Shown here: positions 24,221-34,445 of the stretch, in pieces
Position numbering within the stretch: position 1 is the first letter of the stretch
Layout: every line of letters starts with the position of its first letter
DNA from: Acidobacteriota bacterium
GTDB taxonomy: Bacteria > Acidobacteriota > Vicinamibacteria > Vicinamibacterales > UBA2999
Direction: 5' to 3'
Assembly: GCA_021731165.1 (NCBI GenBank)
Contig: JAKFXY010000015.1
Location: 1-41,518, forward strand
Length of the DNA stretch: 41,518 nt
Notes under the pieces: model-generated
The model's input: the letters and a program-made list of their open reading frames with translations, nothing else
Told to the model about the DNA's origin: nothing
The model's database searches: none
Made by a program: the position numbers and the translations under genes

Positions 24221-24308
24221 GTGCCTCCAAGCCCATCGGCGACGACGGGAAGCACGAGATCCAGCGGTACCGAACGTCGGGCCGCCTAGCAAGCAGGAAA
24301 GAAGAACG

Positions 24309-24512
24309 ATGCGTATCACAGGCAAGGTCAAGTGGTTCAACAACGCCAAGGGCTACGGGTTCATTGAGCGCGAGGGTGGCAGCGACGTGTTCGTCCATTA
24401 CTCCGCTATCAGTGGTGCCGGCTTCCGGTCTCTTGAAGAGGGTCAGGCGGTCGAGTTCGAGATCGTTGACGGTCCCAAGGGTCCGCAGGCAGGTAACGTC
24501 AGCAAGCCCTGA
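24309..24512 (+). CDS. Cold-shock protein (CspA family)
   Basis: The 67-aa single cold-shock domain begins [20 protein letters not shown], with RNP1 (KGYGFI) and RNP2 (VFVHY) as expected for nucleic-acid chaperones that bind single-stranded RNA and DNA. The start is the ATG at 24309 with AGGAAAG upstream; a longer frame from 24219 lacks conservation. The leader carries a strong promoter and an intrinsic terminator, so expression may depend on read-through. A GC-rich terminator follows the gene. Confidence 0.97.
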   Translation: MRITGKVKWFNNAKGYGFIEREGGSDVFVHYSAISGAGFRSLEEGQAVEFEIVDGPKGPQAGNVSKP

Positions 24513-24528
24513 TACCACTCACGACCTG

Positions 24529-24554
24529 CCCGGCGCCGCTCCCGCGGCGCCGGG
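24529..24554. terminator. Strong GC hairpin between convergent genes
   Basis: A perfect 11-bp stem (24529-24539 with 24544-24554, loop TCCC) sits 17 nt after the csp stop and 2 nt before the stop of the convergent gene at 24557. A weak pyrimidine run follows on the plus strand. It can serve as a terminator for either strand. Confidence 0.65.
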
Positions 24555-24556
24555 CG

Positions 24557-25165
24557 CTACCCCTTCTTCCCATCCCCTTTCGCACGGGCGGTCAGCTTGA
24601 TCTTCCCGTCCTTCACCGCCACGCGGAACGCGACTTCGGTGTTCCCCTTCTTCTGAAGCGTTGCGACCTGCGCCTTGACGACCTCCGCAAATCGGTGGAA
24701 GGGGATACCGTCCTCGCCGACCTCACGACGCGCCTCGGTGATGGTGTCGTACAGATTCTGCAGCTTGTCCATTTCGCGGAGCGGATCGCTGAAGGCCGTC
24801 ACGTGCAGGACGCGCTCCTTGGGCCGCGCCGGCCTGGACCGTGTCGTCTGTCCAGGCTGCGCGAACGGACCCGGCCGTCCTTCTTCGCGCGCGCGCAATG
24901 CCCGCTCCCACAGATCGACGAACTTGGCGTAGCGCGACTGCAGCGTCGAGAAACGGAAGCGATCACCGTAGTTGTTGACGTGCATCCGATCGATGCGCGT
25001 CATCATGGCATCCACGCGGCCTCGCGTCTCCACGGGAGGGCGCGCCAGGCGCCCTGCGAAGAACATGCTGTACTCCGCCTCGAGGCGCTTCAGCTCCGCC
25101 TCGAGGACCATGAGCTCGTGAGCGATCTCGGCGGCAGGCTCGGACACGCGCAGACATTCTGACAT
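24557..25165 (-). CDS. Conserved-looking protein of unknown function
   Basis: The ATG at 25165 gives 202 aa, and I do not recognise the family. Residues 10-50 form a helical segment (AAEIAHELMVLEAELKRLEA, then EYSMFFAGRLARPPVETRGR). A strongly patterned block follows (NNYGDRFRFSTLQSRYAKFV, then DLWERALRAREEGRPGPF). A Pro/Arg-rich linker precedes a C-terminal helical region (LYDTITEARREVGEDGIPFH, then VVKAQVATLQKKG) and a small beta part (TEVAFRVAVKDGKIKLTARA). There is no signal peptide or membrane segment. Codon use and GC match the neighbours. The upstream extension to 25282 overlaps rlmA in antisense. Confidence 0.75.
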   Translation of the reverse strand: MSECLRVSEPAAEIAHELMVLEAELKRLEAEYSMFFAGRLARPPVETRGRVDAMMTRIDRMHVNNYGDRFRFSTLQSRYAKFVDLWERALRAREEGRPGPFAQPGQTTRSRPARPKERVLHVTAFSDPLREMDKLQNLYDTITEARREVGEDGIPFHRFAEVVKAQVATLQKKGNTEVAFRVAVKDGKIKLTARAKGDGKKG

Positions 25166-25256
25166 AGCGCGCGACGACACCGAATCACGAAACGACAAGC
25201 CCTTATCGTTCGGGTGCAACCCCGCGACGCGGGAACACGCTAGGATCGCAATTGTC

Positions 25257-26087
25257 GTGGCCGTCGCCCTGCTCGCCTGCACGTCCCGTGGATGCGGCTT
25301 GCCTCTCGAACGCCGGGAGCGGACTCTGGCCTGCGCCTCCGGGCATTCCTATGACGTGGCGCGAAGCGGCTACGTGAACCTGCTGCAGCCGCAGGATCGC
25401 CGTTCGCCCCGGGCAGGGGATTCGCCCGAGGCGCTCCGCGCCAGAGCGGATCTGCTTTCCGCCGGAGTCGGGCTCTCGATTCTGAACGGCTTTGCGGAGC
25501 GGGCGGCGGCACTCGATCTCGACGACACATCGGTTGTAACCGATCTCGGGTCTGGCGGCGGCGACCTGCTGGCCCGGCTCGCGCGCCGGCGTCCCATCAC
25601 CGGAATCGGCATCGATATCTCAGCCCCGGCGGCCGACCAGGCGGCGCGCCGGTTTCCTGGGCTGACATGGCTCGTCGCCAACGCGGATCGCAGGCTTCCG
25701 CTCGTGGATGGGAGCGTGGCCCTCGTACTGTCGCTGCACGGCCGGCGCAATCCCAAGGAGTCTTCACGGGTGCTCGCGCCTGGCGGATTCCTCCTGGTGG
25801 GCGTGCCTGCTCCAGACGATCTGATCGAGCTGCGTGCCGTCGTGCAGGAGCATGGAGTGGTTCGCGAGCGAGCCGACGCGCTGCTCGCTGAACACGAGGC
25901 GCTGTTCACGCTGGTCAAGCGGACATCGATACGCGAGCAGCCGCTGCTCACCCGGGAGTCGTTGCTGAACCTGCTCCGGGGGACCTACCGGGGCGCCAGG
26001 AGACACGACGCCGAGCGCGTGGAGACGCTCGACAGCCTGAAGGTCACACTTGCGTCGGAGTCGTTCCTCTTCAGGCGGCGCGCATAG
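25257..26087 (+). CDS. RlmA-like 23S rRNA (guanine-N1)-methyltransferase
   Basis: The 276-aa protein has an N-terminal zinc-finger region (C-T-S-R-G-C ... C-A-S-G-H) followed by YDVARSGYVNLLQPQ, the RlmA/RrmA signature. The SAM-binding domain has VTDLGSGGGDLLARLARR, IGIDISAPAADQAARRFP, VANADRRLPLVDGSVALVLS and RVLAPGGFLLVGVP. RlmA methylates G745 or G748 of 23S rRNA in bacteria, and some members affect macrolide/tylosin binding. The GTG at 25257 is the likely start. The gene abuts the convergent carbonic-anhydrase gene with no spacer. Confidence 0.88.
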   Translation: MAVALLACTSRGCGLPLERRERTLACASGHSYDVARSGYVNLLQPQDRRSPRAGDSPEALRARADLLSAGVGLSILNGFAERAAALDLDDTSVVTDLGSGGGDLLARLARRRPITGIGIDISAPAADQAARRFPGLTWLVANADRRLPLVDGSVALVLSLHGRRNPKESSRVLAPGGFLLVGVPAPDDLIELRAVVQEHGVVRERADALLAEHEALFTLVKRTSIREQPLLTRESLLNLLRGTYRGARRHDAERVETLDSLKVTLASESFLFRRRA

Positions 26088-26630
26088 TTAGATCCTGCTC
26101 GCGGGACCCGCGGAGACCACGGTCAGCTCCCCGGTTCGGTCATCCAGGACCAACCCTGACACCGTGACGTCACGCGGAAGGAACGATGCGCCCGCGATAT
26201 TCGCGATCGAGATCTCCACGCCGCGCGTCGGGTCGGGAATCGCGCAGGCCCACTCACGCAGGTCCATCGGGCCAAACGCCTCGCGCGTCACGCCGCGCCT
26301 GCTGAACGACTCGATGAACGCCGCGGTCTCGAATGTCGCCATCCGGCATGACGAGTGGCCGACGACAACGACCTCCTGGACGCCGAACATGAACACGCCC
26401 ATCGCCAGCGAGCGCATCACGCCGCCAGCCGGCTGCACGAGCGCACCGGCGGTGCGCAGCAGAAAGGCCTCGCCAGGCTGAAGTCCCAGTGACGGCAGCA
26501 GGAGCGTGTCGAGTCGCGGATCGTAGCAGGCGACGATTGCAAGCCTGATCGTCCGTGGAGGCGCCAGCGCCTTGGCCTCGTGGCCGTGCACGAAGACTCT
26601 ATTGCGCTCCAGAAGTTGTTCGAGGGGCAT
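26088..26630 (-). CDS. Beta-carbonic-anhydrase-like protein
   Basis: The ATG at 26630 gives 180 aa. The beta-class zinc site is complete: Cys and the Asp/Arg dyad in VACYDPRLDTLL, and His and Cys in VVVGHSSCRM. RTAGALVQPAGGVMRSLAMG replaces the usual RNAGG stretch, and the domain ends VSGLVLDDRTGELTVV. The short form resembles the Rv1284-type subfamily. It would interconvert CO2 and bicarbonate in the cytoplasm. The stop codon is adjacent to that of rlmA, and an upstream methyltransferase on the same strand is 79 nt away. Confidence 0.88.
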   Translation of the reverse strand: MPLEQLLERNRVFVHGHEAKALAPPRTIRLAIVACYDPRLDTLLLPSLGLQPGEAFLLRTAGALVQPAGGVMRSLAMGVFMFGVQEVVVVGHSSCRMATFETAAFIESFSRRGVTREAFGPMDLREWACAIPDPTRGVEISIANIAGASFLPRDVTVSGLVLDDRTGELTVVSAGPASRI

Positions 26631-26709
26631 CGGTCTGAAAGGGTACCACGTGGAATGGGCGGCCAGTGACGACGCCGGGTATCTCGGTTGCGCGAAAGTT
26701 CGCGGGCGT

Positions 26710-27333
26710 CTAGGACCGCATCGCGGCGCCAACCACGAGCGGGCGAATGATCGGCGGCACCTTATTCAGCCGGTCCCGGGCAATGTTGGTGACGGTGAAG
26801 CCCGAGGCGGCGATGCTCGCAACGGTGTCGCGGTTGCAGTTGCAGCCCTGGCCGATGCGCTTCTGGAGAAAGTTCAGACGGTCCTGCCAGCGTGCGAGTC
26901 GAGGCTCTTCAGCCCGAACGTGCTCGACGAAGAGCAGCCGCCCTCCGGGTTTCAGTACCCGGCGGAGCTCCGCGAGCGCGCGCTGCGGGTCTCCCACCGT
27001 ACAGAGCACCAGCGTGGAGATCGCGACATCGAAGCTTGCGTTCTCGAACGGCAGACTCTCGGCGGGAGCACGCACGACGCTGATGTGTCGCCCGGACGGC
27101 ACGAGCTTGCGTGCGAGCCGCCGCGCCATCGGCTCCGCCGGCTCGCACATGACAAGGTCAGAGACGGCGTCGCCGTAAAACGGAAGGTTCGCTCCCGTCC
27201 CGGCGCCGATCTCGATCACCCGTCCGGCCGCGGTGCCCAGCAAGGTCCTCCGATGCGCTCCCAAACCGGCTTTCTCGATCGCCGCCAGCATCGGGTCGTA
27301 CATCGCCGCGAAGATCCTGCCGGAGAGGCTCAT
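26710..27333 (-). CDS. Class I SAM-dependent methyltransferase (METTL7/UbiE-like)
   Basis: The ATG at 27333 gives 207 aa. Motif I is VIEIGAGTGANLPFYG, followed by the acidic MCEPAEPMARRLARKL, RAPAESLPFENASFDVAIST and RRVLKPGGRLLFVEHVRAEE. The C-terminal GQGCNCNRDTVASIAASGFT stretch is shared with METTL7-like and phospholipid/thiol methyltransferases. The substrate cannot be read from sequence. It lies downstream of nuoN with 116 nt between and may be read with the nuo operon. Confidence 0.85.
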   Translation of the reverse strand: MSLSGRIFAAMYDPMLAAIEKAGLGAHRRTLLGTAAGRVIEIGAGTGANLPFYGDAVSDLVMCEPAEPMARRLARKLVPSGRHISVVRAPAESLPFENASFDVAISTLVLCTVGDPQRALAELRRVLKPGGRLLFVEHVRAEEPRLARWQDRLNFLQKRIGQGCNCNRDTVASIAASGFTVTNIARDRLNKVPPIIRPLVVGAAMRS

Positions 27334-27449
27334 GGCGCGCGATCGTAGTGCCCTCGTGACGTTCGGCGCAATCTGGTGCAACGCGATTCACGCAGCAATG
27401 GACACAACGATACCGGCTCAGCGTTCCGCCTCGGCGGGTGTCGTTGCTC

Positions 27450-28888
27450 TTAGAAGATCGTGGAAATCGACGCGGCGGCGAGATCGAGAACGGCGGTGGG
27501 CAGGATACCGAGATAGAAGATCGCGAAGATGGCAATCGCGAGCGCGGTCATGCCCACGGCGCCAACCCGCGGCAGCGCGGGAGCGCCGTCACGCTCGGCC
27601 ATGTACATCATCACGACGACGCGCAGATAGAAGAACACGGAGATGACGCTCGTCAGCACACCGATGATCGCGAGGCCGTAATAGCCGGAGCCGACGGCGG
27701 CGCTGAAGATGTACCACTTGCCGATGAACCCGACAGTCGGTGGAATGCCTCCGAGCGAGAGCAGGCACACGGTCATGAGCGCCGCGAGGGCCGGGTGCGA
27801 CTGCCAGAGGCCGGCATAGTCGCGCAGCTCGTCGTTGGCTCGGTCGCGTGCGCCGAGCATGGCAATCACGCCGAATGCCGCGAGGTTGGTCACGGCATAG
27901 GCCAGCAGGTAGAAGAGGATCGCCGCCTTCCCCACCTGGTTCGCCGCCACGAGGCCGACGAGCAGGTAGCCGCCGTGCGCGATGCTCGAGTACGCCAGCA
28001 TGCGCTTCAGGTTGCTCTGCGCCACGCCGACCACGGTACCGAGGATCATCGTCGCCGCCGCGATCACCCAGACCACGGGCGCCCAATCGGCGCTGAACGG
28101 CTCGAAGGCGGACAGGAAGACGCGCGCAAACGCGGCAAAGGCCGCCGCCTTGACGCCGGTGGACATGAACCCGGTGACAATCGCCGGTGCCCCTTCGTAG
28201 GCGTCAGGCGTCCACATATGGAACGGCACGGCTGAAATCTTGAACGCGAAGCCGACGAGCAACAAACCCAGCGCCACGAGTAGCAAGGGGTTGTCGGCCA
28301 TGGACTGCGCAGCCAGGAACGTCCCGACGCGATCCAGACGCGTGCTCCCGGTGACACCGTAGGTGAACGCGATGCCGTAGAGGAAGAACGCGCTGGAGAA
28401 GGCGCCAAGCAGAAAGTACTTGAAGGCGGCCTCGCTTGACCGCTGGTCGTCTCTGCGGATACCGGTGAGCACGTACACGGCGAGCGACATGATCTCGAGG
28501 GCGATGAAGAGCACCAGAAGATCGTTGGCCGTAGCCATCATGATCATCCCGGCAATCGCGAAGAGCACGAGGGTGTAGTACTCCCCCCTCGGCAGGTCGT
28601 GCAGGTCCAGCACCTGAGACGAGAACATGATCGTCAGGAGGCCGACGATGATGAGGGTCATCGTGACGAAGAGACCGAAGTTGTCGGCGACGATCACACC
28701 AAAGCTGGAGGTGTTGCGGTTCCAAAGCAGCACGCACGAGACGGCGGCGCCCGCCAGTCCGACGATGCCTAGGCCGCCGATCGGCATGCGCTCGCCCTTG
28801 CCACGAAATGCCTCGGCACTCATCGAGGCGAGCGCCGCCAGCGTCACGCACAGGAGCGGCACGATGGCGTCGAAGGCGGAGTTAAACA

Positions 28889-28889
<1 letters not shown>
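27450..28889 (-). CDS. nuoN: NADH-quinone oxidoreductase subunit N
   Basis: This antiporter-like membrane subunit of complex I has 479 aa with about 14 hydrophobic helices. Conserved parts are LVLFIALEIMSLAVYVLTGI (the Glu of TM5), YFLLGAFSSAFFLYGIAFTY, FKISAVPFHMWTPDAYEGAP (the Lys of TM7) and LKRMLAYSSIAHGGYLLVGL. The ATG at 28889 overlaps the nuoM stop by one base (TGATG), so translation is probably coupled. It is the last gene of the operon, and I saw no intrinsic terminator after it. Confidence 0.97.
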
Positions 28890-30460
<1,571 letters not shown>

Positions 30461-30471
30461 CGACTCTCCCG

Positions 30472-30520
30472 GCACCCCGTAAAGGGGCTCCCTACGCAGG
30501 GCGGGCCCTTGCGGTCCGCC
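30472..30520. repeat. Degenerate REP-like pair between nuoL and nuoM
   Basis: A minus-strand GTAG (30495-30492) heads a hairpin of GGAGCCCC and GGGGTGCC around TTTAC. Next to it GGCGGGCC (30499-30506) pairs imperfectly with GGTCCGCC (30513-30520). The stem sequences differ from the main family, but the layout is the same. The element occupies the nuoM translation-start region. Confidence 0.5.
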
Positions 30521-30524
30521 AACG

Positions 30525-32606
30525 TCATCGCCACAGGTAGTACCCCAGGATCATCGTGACGCCAAAGATGACCGACCCCGCATAGGTGCGCACCGACCCG
30601 GTTTGCAGCCGCCGGAGCATCCATGCGCCGCCGTCCACGATCGACGCCGCGCCGTTGACGGCGCCGTCGATCACACGGACGTCGAACCCACGCCAGAGCC
30701 CTTCTTCAGAGATGATCCGGATCGGCTGTACCACGGCGGCGTCGTACACCTCGTCCACGTAGTACTTGTTCAGCAGCAACCGGTGGAGCCCAGGGAAGCG
30801 CTGCGCCATCCGATCGGCGATCTCCACCTGGCCTGAGCTGGTCGAAGGCCGCCGCTTCAGCCAGATGAAGGCCGCGATCCCAATGCCAAGAAAGGCAATC
30901 GCGCTGGATACTCCCATCAGCGTCAGCTCGAGGCGCGCCTCACCAGTCTCGGATTCTTCAGAAGCCTCTCCGGATGCTTGAAGGCCTCCGGCTGGCTCTG
31001 CAGCTGGGGCCACGACTTCGGCGGTGGCGCTGGCTGTGTGCTCAGCCTCGAACGCCGGCTCGAGCCAGGTTGCGAGCTGGTTGTGGCCGCCAAGGGCGTG
31101 CGGCACGCCGACATATCCAGCCAGCACCGATCCGAGCGCCAAAACGACGAGGGCAATCGCCATCGCCGGCGGCGCGTCATGAAGATGCGAGCCCGCACCA
31201 TGTCCGTGCGAATGGGCGTGCGAAGGTAGTCCGGCGTTCCATGCGAGGTCGTGCGTGTCCGCCGTAGCCTTGGCGGAGGCGGAGCCGTGAAACGTCAGGA
31301 AGACCAGCCGGAACATGTAGGTCGCGGTCAAGAGCGAGGTCAACGCGCCAACCACCCAGAGAACCGTGTGCCCGTCGGCGAAGGTCTCGAAGAGAATCTC
31401 GTCCTTGCTGAAGAACCCAGCCAGGCCTGGGACGCCGGCAATGGCCAGCGAGCCGATGAGGAAGGTCCAGTACGTGATCGGCAGCCCCGCCTTGAGGCCG
31501 CCCATGTTGCGGATGTCCTGCTCGCCATGCAGCGCATGAATCACCGCGCCCGAGCCCAGGAAGAGCAGCGCCTTGAAAAAGGCGTGTGTATAGAGATGGA
31601 AGATCCCTGCCCCAAAGGCGCCCACACCCATCGCCAGAAACATCAGCCCGAGCTGCGACACGGTCGAGTACGCGAGCACCCGCTTGATGTCGTTCTGGAC
31701 AATCCCGATCGTGCCGGCCATGAGCGCGGTGGCCGCACCGACCACCGCCACGACCATCATCGTCTCCGGCGTATGGCTGAAGAGCACGGCGTTGCGGCCG
31801 ATCATGTACACGCCCGCCGTCACCATCGTCGCGGCATGAATCAGCGCGGACACGGGCGTGGGCCCTTCCATCGCGTCGGGCAGCCACGTGTAGAGCGGGA
31901 TCTGCGCCGACTTCCCGGTGGCACCAATGAAGAGCAGGAGTGTCGCCAACGAGAGCGCGCCGAAGGTCGCCTCGGGCGGCAAGCCGGCCACGGCGGATGC
32001 GACACCCTGGAAGTCGAGCGTGCCGAACCGCGTGAACAGCAACAGCATGCCGAGGATGAACGCGTAGTCGCCGATGCGGTTGACGACAAACGCTTTCTTG
32101 CCCGCGTCGGACGCCGACTTCTTCTTGAACCAGAAGCCGATCAGCAGGTACGAGCAGAGACCGACGCCTTCCCAGCCGACGAACATCACCACGAAGCTGG
32201 CGCCCAGCACCAACACGAGCATGAACGCGGCAAACAGATTCAGGTACGAGAAGTAGCGGGCGAACTCACTGTCCGGCTCGTCGTGCATGTACGCCGTCGA
32301 GTAGATGTGAATCAGCGACCCGATGCCGGTGATGACCAGGATCATCACCGCCGACAGTGGATCGACGCGAAAGGTCAGCCCGAGGACCAAGTCGCCTGAG
32401 GCGATCCAGGTGTATACCGTCTGCTCGATGGCCCTCGCGTCCACGGGGAGCGCCGCAAGCTGCCAGACGCTCAGGGCCGACACGGCGAAGGCCGCAACCA
32501 TCGCGAGCGAGGCCAGGCCACCCGAGACGACCTTGGGCAGCCGGCGCCCACACGTCGCGTTGACCAGGAAGCCGACGAACGGAAACAGGGGAATGAGCGC
32601 TACCAC
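30525..32606 (-). CDS. nuoL: NADH-quinone oxidoreductase subunit L with repeat-derived inserts
   Basis: The largest antiporter-like subunit (693 aa) starts at a GTG that overlaps the nuoK stop by 7 nt. Core motifs are FVGWEGVGLCSYLLIGFWF, TGKSAQIPLYTWLPDAMEGP, SALIHAATMVTAGVYM, IKRVLAYSTVSQLGLMFLAM, HAFFKALLFLGSGAVIHALH, and LLLNKYYVDEVYD before the last helices. Loops carry extra material: SASAKATADT after TFHG, a His-rich stretch, an acidic SEESETGE stretch, and RRPSTSSGQVEIADR. At least two of these are read from dispersed repeat DNA. All lie in loops, so function is probably kept. Confidence 0.97.
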   Translation of the reverse strand: MVALIPLFPFVGFLVNATCGRRLPKVVSGGLASLAMVAAFAVSALSVWQLAALPVDARAIEQTVYTWIASGDLVLGLTFRVDPLSAVMILVITGIGSLIHIYSTAYMHDEPDSEFARYFSYLNLFAAFMLVLVLGASFVVMFVGWEGVGLCSYLLIGFWFKKKSASDAGKKAFVVNRIGDYAFILGMLLLFTRFGTLDFQGVASAVAGLPPEATFGALSLATLLLFIGATGKSAQIPLYTWLPDAMEGPTPVSALIHAATMVTAGVYMIGRNAVLFSHTPETMMVVAVVGAATALMAGTIGIVQNDIKRVLAYSTVSQLGLMFLAMGVGAFGAGIFHLYTHAFFKALLFLGSGAVIHALHGEQDIRNMGGLKAGLPITYWTFLIGSLAIAGVPGLAGFFSKDEILFETFADGHTVLWVVGALTSLLTATYMFRLVFLTFHGSASAKATADTHDLAWNAGLPSHAHSHGHGAGSHLHDAPPAMAIALVVLALGSVLAGYVGVPHALGGHNQLATWLEPAFEAEHTASATAEVVAPAAEPAGGLQASGEASEESETGEARLELTLMGVSSAIAFLGIGIAAFIWLKRRPSTSSGQVEIADRMAQRFPGLHRLLLNKYYVDEVYDAAVVQPIRIISEEGLWRGFDVRVIDGAVNGAASIVDGGAWMLRRLQTGSVRTYAGSVIFGVTMILGYYLWR
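30829..30852. repeat. In-frame palindromic repeat in nuoL (shared with purH)
   Basis: This is the second copy of the 24-nt element seen at 23450-23473, with 21 of 24 identities. It encodes R-P-S-T-S-S-G-Q in the loop before the horizontal-helix region of NuoL. Confidence 0.75.
31255..31286. repeat. Probable in-frame repeat of another family in nuoL
   Basis: TCCGCC (31258-31263) pairs with GGCGGA (31272-31277) around GTAGCCTT. On the minus strand it encodes the Ala/Ser/Lys stretch S-A-S-A-K-A-T-A-D-T, foreign to NuoL, in a loop after the conserved FHG. Only one copy is present here, so repeat status is inferred from its hairpin and position. Confidence 0.4.
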
Positions 32607-32902
32607 TTGAGCGTCGTAAAGGCGTCGGGGTTGAGTGATTCGCGGTGCCGGTAGAGCGTGATGATGATCGCCAGACCAACGGCCGCCTCGGCGGCGGCTA
32701 CAGTCATCACGAAGAAGGTGATGATCTGGCCATCCACCGTGCCCTGCGCACGCCCGAAGGCGACAAACGACAGGTTCACCGCGTTCAGCATGATTTCAAT
32801 GGAGAGCAGGATCGTGATCAGGTTGCGCCGCATGAAGACGCCGGCAGTGCCAAGCGCGAACAAGATGGCGGACACGATCAAATAGTGGCCGAGCGGTATC
32901 AC
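32600..32902 (-). CDS. nuoK: NADH-quinone oxidoreductase subunit K
   Basis: The 100-aa, three-helix subunit begins IPLGHYLIVSAILFALGTAG. It keeps the two functional Glu residues in LLSIEIMLNAVNLSFVAF and VAAAEAAVGLAIIITLYRHR. The GTG at 32902 overlaps the nuoJ stop as GTGA. A longer frame to 33166 lies within nuoJ and is rejected. The 3' end overlaps nuoL. Confidence 0.96.
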   Translation of the reverse strand: MIPLGHYLIVSAILFALGTAGVFMRRNLITILLSIEIMLNAVNLSFVAFGRAQGTVDGQIITFFVMTVAAAEAAVGLAIIITLYRHRESLNPDAFTTLKW

Positions 32903-33420
32903 GGCTGCTCGCCTTCCCGCCGGGCCAGCAGCACGGCGCCGAGCATGGCCACCAGAATCAGGATCGATGTCGCTTCGAACGCGAACATGTAATCCGTGAA
33001 GAGGACGCGTCCGACCTCGCGCACCGAGCTGACCGGCGCGGCGCCGGACTCGACCGCACGGCCCGGACCCGTCAACGCCCACGTGAGCTCGATGACGAGG
33101 AGCAGGGCCATCAGCGTGCCAAACCGCGTCACACCGGGCTGCCGCAGCGGGTGGGAGCGATCCCATTCCGCGCGGTCCTCCTGCGGCGCGTTCAGCAGCA
33201 TGACGACGAAGAGGAACAGCACCATGATCGCACCGGCGTAGATGATGATCTGCGCCACGGCCACGAACGGCGCGTCGAGCTGAATGTACAGCGCCGCCAG
33301 CGCGCCGAACGACGCGATGAGCATCATCACGCTGTACATCGGATTGCGCTGGCCGATGACCATCGCCGAAGCCCCGATCGCCAGCGCCGCGAGCAAATAG
33401 AAGACCAGCGTCTCAGGCAT
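32899..33420 (-). CDS. nuoJ: NADH-quinone oxidoreductase subunit J
   Basis: The 173-aa membrane subunit has five hydrophobic helices. It includes NPMYSVMMLIASFGALAALY and VAVAQIIIYAGAIMVLFLFV, whose TM3 pi-bulge region (IYAGAIMVLFLF) is diagnostic. The ATG at 33420 overlaps the end of nuoH by 8 nt, so there is no room for nuoI, which normally separates the two genes. Confidence 0.97.
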   Translation of the reverse strand: MPETLVFYLLAALAIGASAMVIGQRNPMYSVMMLIASFGALAALYIQLDAPFVAVAQIIIYAGAIMVLFLFVVMLLNAPQEDRAEWDRSHPLRQPGVTRFGTLMALLLVIELTWALTGPGRAVESGAAPVSSVREVGRVLFTDYMFAFEATSILILVAMLGAVLLARREGEQP

Positions 33421-34438
33421 TGAAATACAGCACCAGCGCCGCCGTGACGAGCAGGTTGATCACCGCGGCCGGAAACAGAATCTTCCAGCCGAACGACATG
33501 AGCTGGTCGTAGCGGTAGCGGGGCACCGTCCAGCGGACCCAGATATAGACAAAGAGGATCACGCCCACCTTCGCCAGGAACCAGATCCAGCCGTATTCCG
33601 GCGGAAGCCATGGCCCGTGCCACCCCCCGAGGTACAGGTCCGTCGCCACGGCCGACATGGTCGCCATATTGATGTATTCGGCCTGTGGGAAGAGCGCGAA
33701 GCGCACGGAGCTGTACTCGGTGTTGTAGCCCGCCACCAGCTCCTGCTCGGCTTCCGGGAAGTCGAACGGCGCGCGGTTGGTCTCGGCCACGCCGGCAATG
33801 GTGTAGATGATGAAGCCGATCGGCTGCAGGAAGACGTACCAGCGCGGAATGAACCCGAACCAGACGCCCGACTGGCTGTCCACGACCTCGCGCAATGAGA
33901 GCGAGCCGGCGAGCATGACGACCGAGGCGAGCGCCGTGGCATAGGCCAGCTCGTAGCTGATCATCTGCGCCGACGCGCGCAGCCCGCCAAAGAGCGAGTA
34001 CTTGCTGTTGGAGGCCCACCCGGCGAGCACGATGCCGTAGACGCCCATCGACGTGACGGCGAACACGACGAGTACACCGACGTTCACGTCGGCCACGCCC
34101 AGCTTGACCGGCTCGTCGAGCAGACCGAAGAACGTGGTTTGGGCGCCCCAGGGCACCGTCGCGAACGCCGCAAAGGCCGCCGTCACGGAAATGATCGGCG
34201 CGAGCGTGAAGAGCCACTTATCGGCGCCCTTGGGCCGCAGCTCCTCCTTCATCAGCAGCTTGATGATGTCGGCCAGCGGCTGGAGCATCCCGTGCGGCCC
34301 GACGCGGTACGGGCCGTAGCGCTGCTGCATGAAGCCCATGATCTTCCGCTCGGCGAGCACCAGCAACGCCGACGCGTTGATCAGCATGAAGAACGTCAGG
34401 CCGATGATGCCGAGCTGGATTGCGGTTCTCAGATCCAT
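33413..34438 (-). CDS. nuoH: NADH-quinone oxidoreductase subunit H
   Basis: The 341-aa subunit forms the quinone chamber with NuoB and NuoD. It shows LVLAERKIMGFMQQRYGPYR, VGPHGMLQPLADIIKLLMKE, PRGADKWLF-type loop residues (RPKGADKWLF), AETNRAPFDFPEAEQELVAG, YNTEYSSVRFALFPQAEYIN and RWTVPRYRYDQLMSFGWKIL. The ATG at 34438 is preceded by a hairpin repeat and no clear Shine-Dalgarno sequence. The 17 nt up to and including its start codon region are identical to those at nuoF. Confidence 0.97.
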   Translation of the reverse strand: MDLRTAIQLGIIGLTFFMLINASALLVLAERKIMGFMQQRYGPYRVGPHGMLQPLADIIKLLMKEELRPKGADKWLFTLAPIISVTAAFAAFATVPWGAQTTFFGLLDEPVKLGVADVNVGVLVVFAVTSMGVYGIVLAGWASNSKYSLFGGLRASAQMISYELAYATALASVVMLAGSLSLREVVDSQSGVWFGFIPRWYVFLQPIGFIIYTIAGVAETNRAPFDFPEAEQELVAGYNTEYSSVRFALFPQAEYINMATMSAVATDLYLGGWHGPWLPPEYGWIWFLAKVGVILFVYIWVRWTVPRYRYDQLMSFGWKILFPAAVINLLVTAALVLYFNA

Positions 34439-34445
34439 GTCGTTC

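Noticed and set aside
27438-28235. Plus-strand frame rich in Asp, Glu and His opposite nuoN
   Set aside because: Its composition reflects reverse reading of membrane-protein codons, and nuoN on the other strand is unambiguous.
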